NCBI GenBank assembly: GCA_010909725.1
Contig: JAACMV010000007.1
Coordinates: 682,001 to 746,000, forward strand
Reading direction: 5' to 3'
Source of the DNA: Picochlorum sp. 'celeri'
Taxonomy: Eukaryota; Chlorophyta; Trebouxiophyceae
DNA length: 64,000 bases
Positions 48,771-59,502 of this stretch are shown piece after piece. The notes beneath the pieces are model-generated. The model had not been told where the DNA came from, made no database searches, and worked only from the letters and a program-made list of their open reading frames with translations. Each line of letters starts with the position of its first letter. Positions within the stretch are counted from its first letter, which is position 1. A program made the position numbers and the translations under genes.

Positions 48771-50693
48771 ATGGCGTATTCGGGTAGTAGGGTCGCATGC
48801 CGGCGACATGTGGTTCCCAACCAGAGGAATTTGCACTGGCGTTCGTGTCATACACGGTGCATTTGTCGCTCAAATGGACGTTCAGATACTCAAGGTTCAT
48901 TTGGACGCGAATATGAGCTTGAGAAGTTGCTCTGCGTGCTGCCTGAGAGAATCAGAAGTTCGATTTCTGAGAAACAGGTGGACTTGTCACAGGTGATTGA
49001 AATAGTCTTGGATTATGGAAGGCATCCACTCGTTCGGGTTCATCAAGATGCTAAGAAGGTTCAGAACAAAAGTATCCATGGGAACAGGGGAAGGGATATG
49101 AAACTGTCGTTGCAGCCTGTGACCAGGGAAGAATTGGACCATGTTGTAGGCCATTGCTCTGACTTTGCAGATGATAACAGAGCGGGGATTGACGGGACGC
49201 TGCATCGTATTAGTGCGATTAGGAATAGATCTGGAGATGTAGTGGGAATCACGTGCCGTGTTGGAGAGGCTGTGAAAGGGTCTGCCGCCATGGTGAGGGA
49301 TTTGGTTGTGGATGGACATTCTGTACTGCTCCTGGGCAGACCTGGTGTTGGTAAAACAACCGTTATTCGGGAAATTTCTAGAATGCTTGCTGATGAGTCT
49401 TTGAAGAGAGTTATGATTGTTGACACGTCGAATGAAATAGGTGGTGATGGAGATGTATGTCATCCAGGTATTGGCAATGCAAGGAGAATGCAGGTGCAGA
49501 CACCAACAGATCAGCATCGAGTAATGATTGAGGCTGTCGAGAACCATATGCCTAATGTGATAGTTATTGATGAAATAGGGACGGAGGACGAGTCACTTGC
49601 AGCGAGAAGTATTTCCCAGAGGGGAGTGCAGTTGATTGCTACAGCCCATGGCAATTGCTTGGAAAATGTCATGAAGAATCCATCCTTGAGTGATCTTATC
49701 GGTGGTATTAGTTCTGTTACTCTTGGAGATCAGGAGTCTAAGAGACGAGGAGTACAAAAATCGGTACTGGAGAGAACGGCGCCACCTACATTTGACGTGG
49801 TGATTGAGATGATACACAGGGACCAATGGATAATTCACACAAATGTTGCAGAGTCTGTGGATTCTATTTTACGGGGAGAAGAGCCTGAGACTCTGATTCG
49901 ATCCATTGGAAGCGACAAAAAGATCCACACCTCTGCAGACGGGGCGCTAGAAGCAAGAGAAGAGCTCTTGGGGTCTCGGGGTATTTTGAACAGCACAAGG
50001 ATTTTTGAGCAGCCTGAGGAGGATGAGGAGGCAGGTCCTGTTGCACACGAACCACGATTAGAAAAACAGAAGAAACAACAGATTCGGAAGAAGCAAGGAC
50101 TACAAGTGTATATTGAAGGAGTCGAAAAAGAAGTCATAGATGAAATTACGAAAGAACTGGAGAGGGAAACACGTCTCAACATTATTCAGTCATTGGATGA
50201 TGCCGATGCCGTGTTGACTAGCCGTGCTGCATTAAAATCGAACGAATGGTTAAAAGAAGTCGCTAAATGCTCGAAAATACCGCTCTTCCTGGTACGATCG
50301 GGAACCAAATCCTCCATATCCAAAGGTTTGCAGAAGATCTTGAGCAATAAAGACATGTTACCAGGAAGGCTTGTTCCACACACTCAGCAAGTCTCATCAC
50401 AGCAGTCAACCAAAGTGAATGTTCGTCCAACCGGAGGCATCCTGGAATGCAAATCGGCGATCGATGAATTTGTCTTGCGGAAGCATGCTGCTGTCGAAAT
50501 CGTACCAAGAGATGCAGAGACAATGCAGAGAGTCACAGCCATGATCCAGGATCTATCTTTGGAGCATGAAATCCTACAGGTTGGCGATTCTGCATCCCTT
50601 AAGCGAGTTCGAGTGATGCCGAAAAATTTCAACCAATCATCAAGTGATACAAGACCTTACAATAGATCAGATAAGAGTATAGAGTTTTGGTAA
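48771..50693 (+). CDS. SPD1/Ycf45-type plastid AAA-like ATPase
   Basis: 640 residues. The N-terminal ~45 residues are Arg/Ser/His-rich (transit peptide). The SpoIIIAA/Ycf45 domain follows: LLCVLPERIRSSI, HRISAIRNRSGDVVGITCRV GEAVKGS, Walker A LLLGRPGVGKTTVIREI (around residue 185), IVDTSNEIGGDGDVCHPGIG, and Walker B NVIVIDEIGTEDE. The C-terminal half has a helical LQVYIEGVEKEVIDEIT segment and an R3H-like region. Algal plastid genomes often encode Ycf45. Plants have nuclear homologues including SEEDLING PLASTID DEVELOPMENT 1, required for eoplast development. The biochemical role is unknown; nucleotide hydrolysis on nucleic acid is plausible. Confidence 0.85.
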   Translation: MAYSGSRVACRRHVVPNQRNLHWRSCHTRCICRSNGRSDTQGSFGREYELEKLLCVLPERIRSSISEKQVDLSQVIEIVLDYGRHPLVRVHQDAKKVQNKSIHGNRGRDMKLSLQPVTREELDHVVGHCSDFADDNRAGIDGTLHRISAIRNRSGDVVGITCRVGEAVKGSAAMVRDLVVDGHSVLLLGRPGVGKTTVIREISRMLADESLKRVMIVDTSNEIGGDGDVCHPGIGNARRMQVQTPTDQHRVMIEAVENHMPNVIVIDEIGTEDESLAARSISQRGVQLIATAHGNCLENVMKNPSLSDLIGGISSVTLGDQESKRRGVQKSVLERTAPPTFDVVIEMIHRDQWIIHTNVAESVDSILRGEEPETLIRSIGSDKKIHTSADGALEAREELLGSRGILNSTRIFEQPEEDEEAGPVAHEPRLEKQKKQQIRKKQGLQVYIEGVEKEVIDEITKELERETRLNIIQSLDDADAVLTSRAALKSNEWLKEVAKCSKIPLFLVRSGTKSSISKGLQKILSNKDMLPGRLVPHTQQVSSQQSTKVNVRPTGGILECKSAIDEFVLRKHAAVEIVPRDAETMQRVTAMIQDLSLEHEILQVGDSASLKRVRVMPKNFNQSSSDTRPYNRSDKSIEFW

Positions 50694-50698
50694 CATAT

Positions 50699-51655
50699 TT
50701 ATTCATCCTCTCTTGTGTCCTTGACAACACCAACCTCTGCAGCCCTAACAGCTCTATCATGCAGCAGATACCCCTTCTTAATGACAACTGCTACAGTACC
50801 AGGCTCTTTTGTAGCATCTGGTACCTCAAAAAGAGCATTGTGCAGGTTGGGATCGAACGCTTCTCCAAGCGGATCATATCTCTTCACCCCTTCTTTTTCT
50901 AGAATCTTCATGAGAATCCCATCAGTCATTTCAACACCATCTTTCAAGCTATGAAGAAGGCTCATCGCACGATCAACTCCAATTTCTGCTTCATCTACAT
51001 CTTTGAGTACACTCGAAGCAGCCCTCTCCAAATTATCCGCCACTTCTACCAAACTCTTGACAAGCCCTTGCGTCGCAAATTGACGGGCCTCCTCCAATTG
51101 CCTTGATGTCCTCTCACGCAAGTTCTCCATATCAGCCAATGTACGAACAAGCTTATCCTTCGCATCTTCCAAAGATTTTTCCTTCTCCTCCAGCTGACTC
51201 TTGAATTCCTCAATCTGCGCCTGCATTTCTTCAGGGCTCTTTGGGGGAGCTGGAGCATCCTTTTCCTTCTCTGCCCCTTCCTGAGAGCCTTCCCCATTAC
51301 TTTCTCTCTTCTCATCCTTCTCCAAGACAGGGTTTATAAACGTAGATATAGAACGCCCAGCTGCAAACCCTCGAGAACCCGAGCACTCCGACAGTGCAAC
51401 TTTAGAATATGAGTCCACCTTCCATACAGAAGAAGAGTCGCTTCCTGCCGACGAGAATCGAGGGAACCCACCAGTTGGTTGAGTTGCTACTCCAAATACT
51501 TCTAATCTACTTGTATGATACGATGCATCGAGTTCTGAGAGACATGCTGAAGGGGAGGATGAAACAGAACGATGTCGTAGCAGCCTACTACACAAAGAAC
51601 CCCGTTTCCTGGCGATTTGAAGCATGGTGGTGTATCTATGTATAGATCGTTGCAA
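50699..51655 (-). CDS. Mitochondrial GrpE nucleotide exchange factor
   Basis: 318 residues. The N-terminal ~120 residues form a mitochondrial presequence (YTTMLQIARKRGSLCSRLLR, then VSSSPS) and a Ser-rich acidic linker. The long GrpE coiled coil (IEEFKSQLEEKEKSLEDAKD KLVRTLADMENLRERTSRQL) leads to the head: FATQGLVKSLVEVADNLERA, MTDGILMKILEKEGVKRYDP, FDPNLHNALFEV and GYLLHDRAVRAAEVGVVKD. It releases ADP from mitochondrial Hsp70 during import and folding. A plastid location for the CGE-type paralogue cannot be excluded from the presequence. Its stop is 5 bp from the stop of the SPD1-type gene. Confidence 0.9.
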   Translation of the reverse strand: MQRSIHRYTTMLQIARKRGSLCSRLLRHRSVSSSPSACLSELDASYHTSRLEVFGVATQPTGGFPRFSSAGSDSSSVWKVDSYSKVALSECSGSRGFAAGRSISTFINPVLEKDEKRESNGEGSQEGAEKEKDAPAPPKSPEEMQAQIEEFKSQLEEKEKSLEDAKDKLVRTLADMENLRERTSRQLEEARQFATQGLVKSLVEVADNLERAASSVLKDVDEAEIGVDRAMSLLHSLKDGVEMTDGILMKILEKEGVKRYDPLGEAFDPNLHNALFEVPDATKEPGTVAVVIKKGYLLHDRAVRAAEVGVVKDTREDE

Positions 51656-51894
51656 TATCTATAAAATGCGGTACTATCAGCGGCACACGCGCAGGTTTCT
51701 ATTGCAAGAAGCATCGATATTCCCTATTTGAGATGACAAAAGCGGCGATATTTCTCGTGTGTCGAGCACTAGATTCACCATCTTTGTCATTAAGTGAAGA
51801 AAATTAGTCATTGTGCTGGACTATGTGCCCTGTATTTGGTTGAATCTGCACGGAAAATTGCTATTCTAGATTGAATCATTTCTTTTCGCCCAGC

Positions 51895-54800
51895 ATGTAT
51901 CTGTATAACTTGACTCTGCAACGCGCAGGGGCAATTACGGTATGTTTAATGATCTATAGCCATAAATATCTATGGTGTTTGGGTAGGAGATGGCGTATCG
52001 TTCCTGGGGTCGCTAAAAGTTTGGATTGGAACAACGTGGCATGTAATGACTCGGCGTTTCGTCGAATACTCACTCTGATTGTTTTGCTACTGTGCAGCAT
52101 GCTATTTATGGCAATTTTTCAGCTCCAAAAGTGCAGGAAATCGTGGTCGCTCGTGGCGAAGTTTTGGAGCTGTTGAGACCAGATGACAATGGTCATGTTC
52201 AGACAGTGCATAGTACCCATGTGTTTGGTATTATTCGTTCTCTTCAGGCATTCCGATTCCCAGGATCTCATGAAGATTATATAATCGTGGGTTCTGATAG
52301 TGGCAGGATTGTTATCCTTAAATATTCCGAGGAGAAGAATATGTTTCTGAAGATACACCAGGAGACATTTGGCAAGTCTGGATGTCGTCGGATTGTGCCT
52401 GGAGAATACTTGGCTGTGGATCCTAAAGGTCGTGCATGTCTGATTGGTGCACTGGAGAAGCAGAAATTCGTGTATGTATTGAATAGAGATAGTGATGCAC
52501 AGTTGACGATTTCCAGTCCTTTGGATGCCCACAAGTCATACCATATTGTATTTGACATTGTTGGGCTAGATATGGGATTCGACAATCCTCAATTTGCTGC
52601 GATTGAATTGGATTATGGAGAGGTAGATGTTGATGCCACTGGTGAAGCTGCTGCTGAGGCAACAAAGCAACTGGTCATTTATGAGCTTGATCTAGGATTG
52701 AACTCGGTGACACGAAAGTCAGCAGAAGATATTGATTCAGGTGCCAATAAATTAATTCCAGTACCTGGGTTGGCTGATGGAGGACCAGGGGGCGTGCTTG
52801 TGTGCTGCGAAAACTTTTTGCTGTATAGAAATGCAGACCATCCAGAGTTGAGGGCTGTCATACCCAGGAGAGCAGATCTTCCACTTGACAGGTCTGTACT
52901 GATCACAGCGTCAGCAACGTTGAAGCAAAAGTCGAGATTCTTCACATTTATTCAGACTGAATATGGAGATTTATTTAGAGTGACAATGACGTATGATGGA
53001 AGTACCGTGACAGAGTTGAAGATGAAATATTTTGATACAATTCCTCCTGCAACATCGATTTGCATTATGAGGAAAGGGTTCCTGTTTGCAGCATCTGAGT
53101 TCGGGGATCATTATTTGTATCAATTTGAAGCGCTTGGCGATGATGATGATGCTGTTGAAAGTAGCAGTCATAATGTCAAATTGGAAAATGGGGTGAGTGA
53201 AAATGGATTAAAAAGTCAACCAATACGTTTTGAGCCCCGTTTTCCATTACGAAATTTGGATCAGATTGATGCTATATCAAGTCTTGCACCGGTTATTGAC
53301 ATGAAAGTTGCCAATTTACTGAAAGAGGAGACTCCACAGATTTATTGTGCATGTGGTAGGGGGACACGGTCTTCACTGCGTGTCTTGCGACCAGGACTGT
53401 CAGTCACAGAAGTTGCAAGCTCTGTCCTGAAAGCAAACGCGACAGCTGTGTTTACAATGAAAAAGAATCTTGATGATGAGTACGACTCGTTTGTCGTGGT
53501 TTCTTTTGCAAACTCAACCCTTGTGTTACAGGTTGGCCAAACTGTGGAGCCTACAAGTGAGACTGGTTTTGATGAAGAGACACAGACGTTAGGAGCCCAG
53601 CACATGCATGATGGATCATTATCTCAGATCACACCTACCGGAATCAGACATGTAAAACAGTCTGGGCAAGTAACTGAGTGGAAAGCTCCAGAGCGGCGAA
53701 ACGTCACCAAAGTTGCAAGCAATGAGAGACAGGTGGCCATCGCATTGGCAGGTGGAGAAGTTTTATACTTTGAAATGACGCCTCAGGGTAACCTTATTGA
53801 AACCGAGAGAAAAGAACTTGGGGGCGATGTGTCATCGCTGTCGCTGGGAGATATTCCTGAAGGCTCCCTAAGGAATAGGTATTTAGCCGTGGGCTCGTAC
53901 GACAAGACCGTTCGAGTTCTTAGTCTCGATCCCGGAGATGGCATGAAATCATTAAACATGCAAATGCTGCCAGACACCCCAGAGAGTCTATTATTACTGG
54001 ACGAATCTGAGCATCATGCATCGCTTCATCTACAGATTGGGCTTGCAAATGGTCTTCTTCAACGCACAGATGTTGACCGAGTCACTGGTGAAATGACTGA
54101 TTCTCGAACCAGATTTTTGGGTGCGAAGCAGCCAACCTTATGCAGAGTGCGAGTAGCTGGAAAGAAGAGCATGTTGGCGCTCTCGTCACGCCCCTGGATT
54201 GGATACAATGACCAAGGAAAGTACTCCATTGCTCCAATTTCGTACGAGCCCTTGCACCATGCAGCACCATTCTCAACAGAGCAGTGTCCAGAAGGCTTTG
54301 TTGCTGTCGCGAACAATTCTCTTAGGATCATTTCAATCGATCGTTTAGGCCAATTTTTCAACGAGCTATCAGTCCCGTTGAAATACACTCCAAGGAAGCT
54401 CATCATCCACCCAGACCACAGTACCCTTGTGACGATCGAAAGCGACACACAGATGAAAAACTATACCGCGACAGATGGAGATGGAGACTCCTCGATGGAA
54501 GTAGATGAAGAGTCGGATAAAATGAATCAAATAGGGAGTTATCAAGCATCAAAAGGAGAATGGGCATCCTGCATCAGAATCGTGGATCCATTGAGCTTGT
54601 CATCCCTGCATTCAGTAGAACTTGAAGAAAATGAAGCAGCTATTTCTGCAGCAATCGCAGAATTTGATAGTGCACCTGACAGAGGACGCCTTCTCTGTGT
54701 TGGAACCACCAAGGGGCTTTCCTTCAATCCACGCAAATCCAAGGGAAACTACATCAGAACCTATGCATTCTCAGATGAGGGAAAGAGCCTATCGTTGATC

Positions 54801-55625
54801 CACGTAACAGAAGTAGATGCAATTCCTAGAGCTCTTGTACAATTCAAAGGTAAACTGCTGGCTGGAATTGGAGCAACTGTCAAACTTTTTGATGTCGGAA
54901 AGAAGAGACTTCTCAGAAAATGCGAGTACAAATCCCTCCCAACAGATGTGGCAACCCTCCACACCACGGGCTCTCGTATTTACATTGGCGATGCTTACGA
55001 GTCGGTTCACTTTATGAAGTACAAGAAAGCAGAGAACAAACTGTATATATTTGCAGATGACTCCATCCCTCGGCACGTCACAGCCCTCTGTCCACTAGAT
55101 TATGACACGGTTGCTGCTGCAGACAAATTTGGAAACCTGACAGTTCTTCGGTTACCACCAGAGCTCTCTGCTGCTGTCGAAGAAGACCCAACTGCAGGTA
55201 AATATGCCGGAGATATTTCTACTGGGGCACCAAATAAGTTGCAAAGCATTGCAAACTTTCATGTTGGAGAAATCGTCACATCGATTCAGCGAGCAACACT
55301 GCAGGCCCATGGCAAGGAAATTATGCTCTATACAACACTTAATGGAACCGTTGGTGCCGTGCACGCCTTCTCCAGCAGAGACTCCATTGACTTTTTCCAG
55401 CACCTGGAAATGCACATGAGACAGGAAGCTCCTCCATTACTGGGTAGAGATCATCTGGCATTCCGCTCCGCCTACATCCCAGTAAAGAGTGTTGTTGATG
55501 GAGACCTATGCAGCCAGTTTGGTAGACTCCCAATCACCACACAAAAGACGGTCGCAACAGAATTGGACAGATCACCAACTGAGGTCCTTAAAAAGATTGA
55601 AGATACCATGAATCTGATTGTGTAA
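51895..55625 (+). CDS. SF3B3: Splicing factor 3b subunit 3 (SF3b130/Rse1)
   Basis: Exons 51895..51939 (15 codons, MYLYNLTLQRAGAIT) and 52098..55625 (158-nt intron, GTATGT...TGTGCAG) give 1,190 residues, the full family length. Collinear with SF3B3 throughout: IVVARGEVLELLRPD, DYIIVGSDSGRIVIL, FGKSGCRRIVPGEYLAVDPKGRA, ACGRGTRSSLRVLRPGL, SEQ-type TEQCPEGFVAV, KKRLLRKCE and DYDTVAAADKFGN. It is the triple-beta-propeller scaffold of the U2 snRNP SF3b complex that positions SF3B1 at the branch point. The stop TAA lies within TGTAA. Confidence 0.95.
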
Positions 55626-55687
55626 CTTCCATGCTGCCATTAGTGGCGTAACCAAAGTATTCATTACCTATACAATTTTAGATAATA

Positions 55688-56814
55688 ATGACTGTCCCAC
55701 AAGCACTGCAAAAGCTGTATAGCGACTTTCAGGTCGGTGGTTGTTTCGATCAACGTTGAACCGCTGCGTTTTTCATTCGTATCGGCACTGTTTCACAATC
55801 ATTTGCCATGTACATGCAGAACTGTGTTTCTAAACAGGATGAGAGTGGATTTCAAGCCGCATTGAGTTCTCTCAAGGTACGAAACAATGGTCTTTTTCAG
55901 CGATTCTTGATTCCTGCCTCTCGCGACTCCACATACGTCAGATTCCGATACGCGCACGTGTATCATTTAAAATTATACAATAATATTGATATTTTGTTGC
56001 GCTACCCGTGTAGATTGAGTTGACCAAGCTACCCTCCCTTCCACCTCGTTTGGAAGAGGGTCCAGGTGCCCAAGAGGAACGGCTTCTGGCACGTACGTGT
56101 ATTTATTTATGTACAATCTTCCTTCGATTGTCCATGGTGATTATCTTTATGCATGTATATCGCAAGACGTCATCATATTGTGTATATCAAACACATGCAG
56201 GGGATGTGTATGAAACTGCTGTGCTCTTCACAAGCAGTTTGGGAGACGATGCTGGTTTCGACCGTAATTTCGCACTGCTCAAGCCATACTACTTAGATAT
56301 AAGAGATAGTATTCCAGCGTCGGAAAAAGAGCCGCTGCTATGGGGGTTGAGGTTGCTGATGCTCTTGGTACAAAACAGGATTGCAGAGTTCCATTCTACC
56401 CTGGAACTTTTGCCTCTGGATGTTGTGTCGGCTACAGAAGTATCATATGTTATGGAATTAGAAGGATGGATGATGCAGGGGTCGTATGCGAATATCGGAT
56501 CCGCCAAATCCTCTGCTGTGTCTCCATATTATATTCCGCTGTTGGACCGCATTGTCACCACTGTTAGAAACGAAGTGGCAAGCTGCAGCCAGGCTGCCTA
56601 TAAAAAGTTACGCATAGAAGATGCTCAGAAGATTCTGGACATCCGGGCTGATGAAGTAGACGCATACTGCGCAGAGTATGGGTGGAAGAAGGAGAATGGG
56701 TACATTTTGCTGCAACAGTCAATGCAGCAGGATGCCTTGCAGGGGCTCCCAGAAGCAGAACGCATTATTCACAATTGTATGCAATATGCGAAAGAATTAG
56801 AGCGAATAATATAA
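55688..56814 (+). CDS. RPN12: 26S proteasome regulatory subunit Rpn12 (PSMD8), 4 exons
   Basis: Exons 55688..55732, 55820..55876, 56014..56092 and 56201..56814 give 264 residues; introns are 87, 137 and 108 nt (GTCGGT, GTACGA and GTACGT donors). MTVPQALQKLYSDFQN and ALSSLKIELTKLPSLPP form the N-terminus, then a PCI-domain body: LKPYYLDIRDSIPASE, LLGL-like LLWGLRLLMLLVQNRIAEFH STLELLPLD, and VRNEVASCSQAAYKKLRIED at the winged helix. Rpn12 is a lid subunit of the 19S particle. Convergent with Rpt4, another subunit of the same particle; the stops are 14 bp apart and Rpn12's TGTAA (56824-56828) abuts the Rpt4 stop codon. Confidence 0.9.
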
Positions 56815-56828
56815 CATACATATTGTAA

Positions 56829-58094
56829 TTACTTCTTGCCACCATCACCCCATTCACTACTGTAACTCAAACTCTGATTCTCCAATTTTTTCGCATCTGC
56901 CAGCTTTCTCACAGCCTTCATAAAATCTTCATGAACCGCATAATCACGCTCATCACGGATCGCAAACATCCCAGCTTCGGTGCAAATATTTCTCAAATCT
57001 GCGCCATTGAAATTATCAGCAAGCTTGACAATCGCCTCATAATCAACATCCCCATGCTTGGACAATGCATTCGCATGAATCTTTAAAATCTCCATACGAG
57101 ACTGCTCATTCGGTAATGGGATTTCAATCTTACGATCCAATCGACCGGGGCGCATCAACGCAGGATCCAGTGTATCAGGCCTATTGGTAGCAGCCACAAT
57201 CTTCACCTTGTCAAGCTGCTCAAACCCATCCAGCTGCGATAACAATTCCATCAGCGTTCGTTGAACCTCTCTATCAGCAGATGTAACTTCACTAAACCTC
57301 TTCCCACCAATCGCATCAATCTCATCCATGAAAATAATACACGGCTGATGCTCCCGTGCATAATTAAACATTTCTCTGATAACCCTGGCAGACTCTCCGA
57401 TATACTTGTCCACAATCCCAGACGCCACCACCTTGAGGAAATTCGCATCAATATTTGATGCAATCGCCTTGGCCAACAACGTCTTCCCCGTCCCCGGAGG
57501 CCCATACAACAACACACCCGTTGGAGGCTTGATACCAACCCGACCAAACAGCTCTGGATTCACAAGAGGAAGCTCCACAGCCTCCCGAAGCCCTCTAATT
57601 TGCTCACTAAGACCACCAATATTCGAGTAATCTACATTTCCAGGATCCTCTTGCGTCATATTAAACACCACAGGATCAACCTCCCTCGGCAAAATCCTCA
57701 TAATTGTCAGCGTTGTCACATCCAGAGCCACCCTCGTATTCGCCACCAATTTACTCTTATCAACCTGACTACGACAGCCAACCACATATCGAGGACCACT
57801 ACTTGACTTGACAATAAACCGCTCCTCATCCAGCTGTCGCAACACCTCTCCAATAATTTGACCAACACTCTGCAGGGCTTTCAAATCATCTTCCGTCTTC
57901 TCATAGTCCCTATCCATCCTACGAATATCCTCCCGAAGAGCCTTCACTTTACTCTCATATTCTCTGTGCTTCAGTACCTTTTTCTTGTACTCGTCAATCG
58001 CAATCTGCTTGGGATCAGGCTGTTGCTGATCATCATCATTCTCGTTCGTCGTCGCTGGAACAGGCACATCTTCCACAGCACCGTCTACATCCAT
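56829..58094 (-). CDS. RPT4: 26S proteasome ATPase subunit Rpt4 (PSMC6)
   Basis: 421 residues, intronless. Coiled coil at about 30-95 ([20 protein letters not shown]), OB domain with [20 protein letters not shown] and [20 protein letters not shown], and the AAA+ module: Walker [27 protein letters not shown], Walker [14 protein letters not shown], and [31 protein letters not shown] and the VD.V-type segment distinguish Rpt4 from Rpt1-3, Rpt5 and Rpt6. It unfolds substrates in the 19S base. The short N-terminal stretch with [11 protein letters not shown] is lineage-specific. Confidence 0.95.
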   Translation of the reverse strand: MDVDGAVEDVPVPATTNENDDDQQQPDPKQIAIDEYKKKVLKHREYESKVKALREDIRRMDRDYEKTEDDLKALQSVGQIIGEVLRQLDEERFIVKSSSGPRYVVGCRSQVDKSKLVANTRVALDVTTLTIMRILPREVDPVVFNMTQEDPGNVDYSNIGGLSEQIRGLREAVELPLVNPELFGRVGIKPPTGVLLYGPPGTGKTLLAKAIASNIDANFLKVVASGIVDKYIGESARVIREMFNYAREHQPCIIFMDEIDAIGGKRFSEVTSADREVQRTLMELLSQLDGFEQLDKVKIVAATNRPDTLDPALMRPGRLDRKIEIPLPNEQSRMEILKIHANALSKHGDVDYEAIVKLADNFNGADLRNICTEAGMFAIRDERDYAVHEDFMKAVRKLADAKKLENQSLSYSSEWGDGGKK

Positions 58095-58209
58095 GATTAC
58101 TACTATGTCGTATTTTAGTGATATTCGTTTTTATGACACGTACATATGTGACGACAGCGGATACCAGTCTGTCGAATAGTTCTTTCTGTTTTTAATCTTC
58201 TTTTTACAG

Positions 58210-58241
58210 AGAGATCTCGAGATCTCTAGAGATCTAGATCT
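58210..58241. repeat. Overlapping perfect palindromes in the Rpt4/GDSL promoter
   Basis: Three palindromes overlap: AGAGATCTCGAGATCTCT (58210-58227), AGATCTCTAGAGATCT (58220-58235) and AGATCTAGATCT (58230-58241). The unit AGATCT is repeated throughout, followed by GAGA/AGAA repeats. Confidence 0.8.
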
Positions 58242-58332
58242 TCTGAGAGAGAGAAGAAGAGGTCTTCAGCAACAACCATTCATATGTAGGTACAGATGTA
58301 TTTTATCCTTCTTCATTTTTTATTATTTCGAT

Positions 58333-59094
58333 ATGCAGCATAGATGTATCCAACGACCCAATTGGGTCCTGTTTGGAGACTCCATCACCCAGAAAGGTTC
58401 CAGTCCCGGTGGGTGGGTGGCCAGACTACAGGATGCCTATCAGCGGCGCATTGATGTCTTCAATAGAGGCTACTCTGGGTACAACACTCGATGGGCTCGA
58501 GTGATACTCCCTCACATGCGCCACGTGATGAAGGATGCGCAATTAGTGACTGTCTTTCTGGGTGCCAATGATGCTGCTCTGCCAGACTTGACATCAGCGG
58601 TGCAGCACGTGCCATTGAGCGAGTATAGAGACAACTTGAAAGCAATCATATCTGAGATTCAAGAACAGGGTGTGAAGCACATCATCATCATGACCCCGCC
58701 TCCTGTGAGCGAGCCTCATAGACTGACACATGCCTTGGCAACGTATGGGATTTCTCTAGAGTCTTCAGAGAGGACAAATGAGGTGACTCGGCAGTATGCA
58801 GACGTGTGTGTTCAGGTTGGTGCAGATCTGAGTATACCTGTTCTGAATTTGTGGGATATTTTTATGAAGGATGCGTCCTATGGTGATGTATTATTGAATG
58901 ATGGGCTGCATTTGTCTGCCAAGGGAAATGAGCTTGTGTATACCAGTTTACAGGCACTGATTGATGCCAGCTTTCCTCATCTGAAGAGCGATGCGATGGA
59001 ATTTGATGTTCCAGAGTTTCGAAGTCTCATCTCAATGGATCAAGATCCGATGCGTGCGTTGGAATCATTTTTTAGATCACCATCATCATCATAG
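58333..59094 (+). CDS. GDSL/SGNH hydrolase, isoamyl-acetate-hydrolase type
   Basis: 253 residues, no signal peptide. SGNH blocks: WVLFGDSITQ (nucleophile Ser at about 17), YSGYNTRWA (block II Gly), FLGANDAALP (block III GxND) and LNDGLHLSAKGNE (Asp and His of block V). GGWVARLQDAYQRRIDVFNRGYSGYNTRWA is characteristic of the IAH1 subfamily found in yeast, plants and animals. A cytosolic esterase acting on short-chain acetate esters is expected; the natural substrate is unknown. The start codon is preceded by a TATGCAG, so a 5'-UTR intron acceptor is possible. Confidence 0.88.
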   Translation: MQHRCIQRPNWVLFGDSITQKGSSPGGWVARLQDAYQRRIDVFNRGYSGYNTRWARVILPHMRHVMKDAQLVTVFLGANDAALPDLTSAVQHVPLSEYRDNLKAIISEIQEQGVKHIIIMTPPPVSEPHRLTHALATYGISLESSERTNEVTRQYADVCVQVGADLSIPVLNLWDIFMKDASYGDVLLNDGLHLSAKGNELVYTSLQALIDASFPHLKSDAMEFDVPEFRSLISMDQDPMRALESFFRSPSSS

Positions 59095-59502
59095 TGGCGT
59101 TTCTTAGTTGGATGGGAGAGTTCCATTTTTGTCAATGGTGCAAAAGAGTTATTTGTTCTCATTCAGCTTCTTTCCACATGTATATAAATGTAAATTAATT
59201 GGGATCAATAATCGTCAAAATAGCTCAGTATCGATCCATTCTCTGCCTCGGCGGTAGTAGTAATACGAGCAGTAGTAGTAGACCATTGGCGAGTGCCATT
59301 CGATCGAAACCTCCACGACGATTTTTGAGGCACGAGCGGATTGGTGCGTGATACTGATATTTCTTTGGGTGATAAACCCTTGCTTTCAATGAGAATGGTG
59401 CATGGCTGCGTTCTCAGACTGTACTACTACTAGTAGTATCTGAGTGGTAGTACCACACAGATTGATTTGTTGATCTAGATTGATTCGTATTGTGTTCATG
59501 AC
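59095..59502. other. Spacer with trinucleotide repeats
   Basis: Between two plus-strand genes. Contains TAG/CTA trinucleotide runs (59248-59282 and 59421-59440). No gene recognised. Confidence 0.45.
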
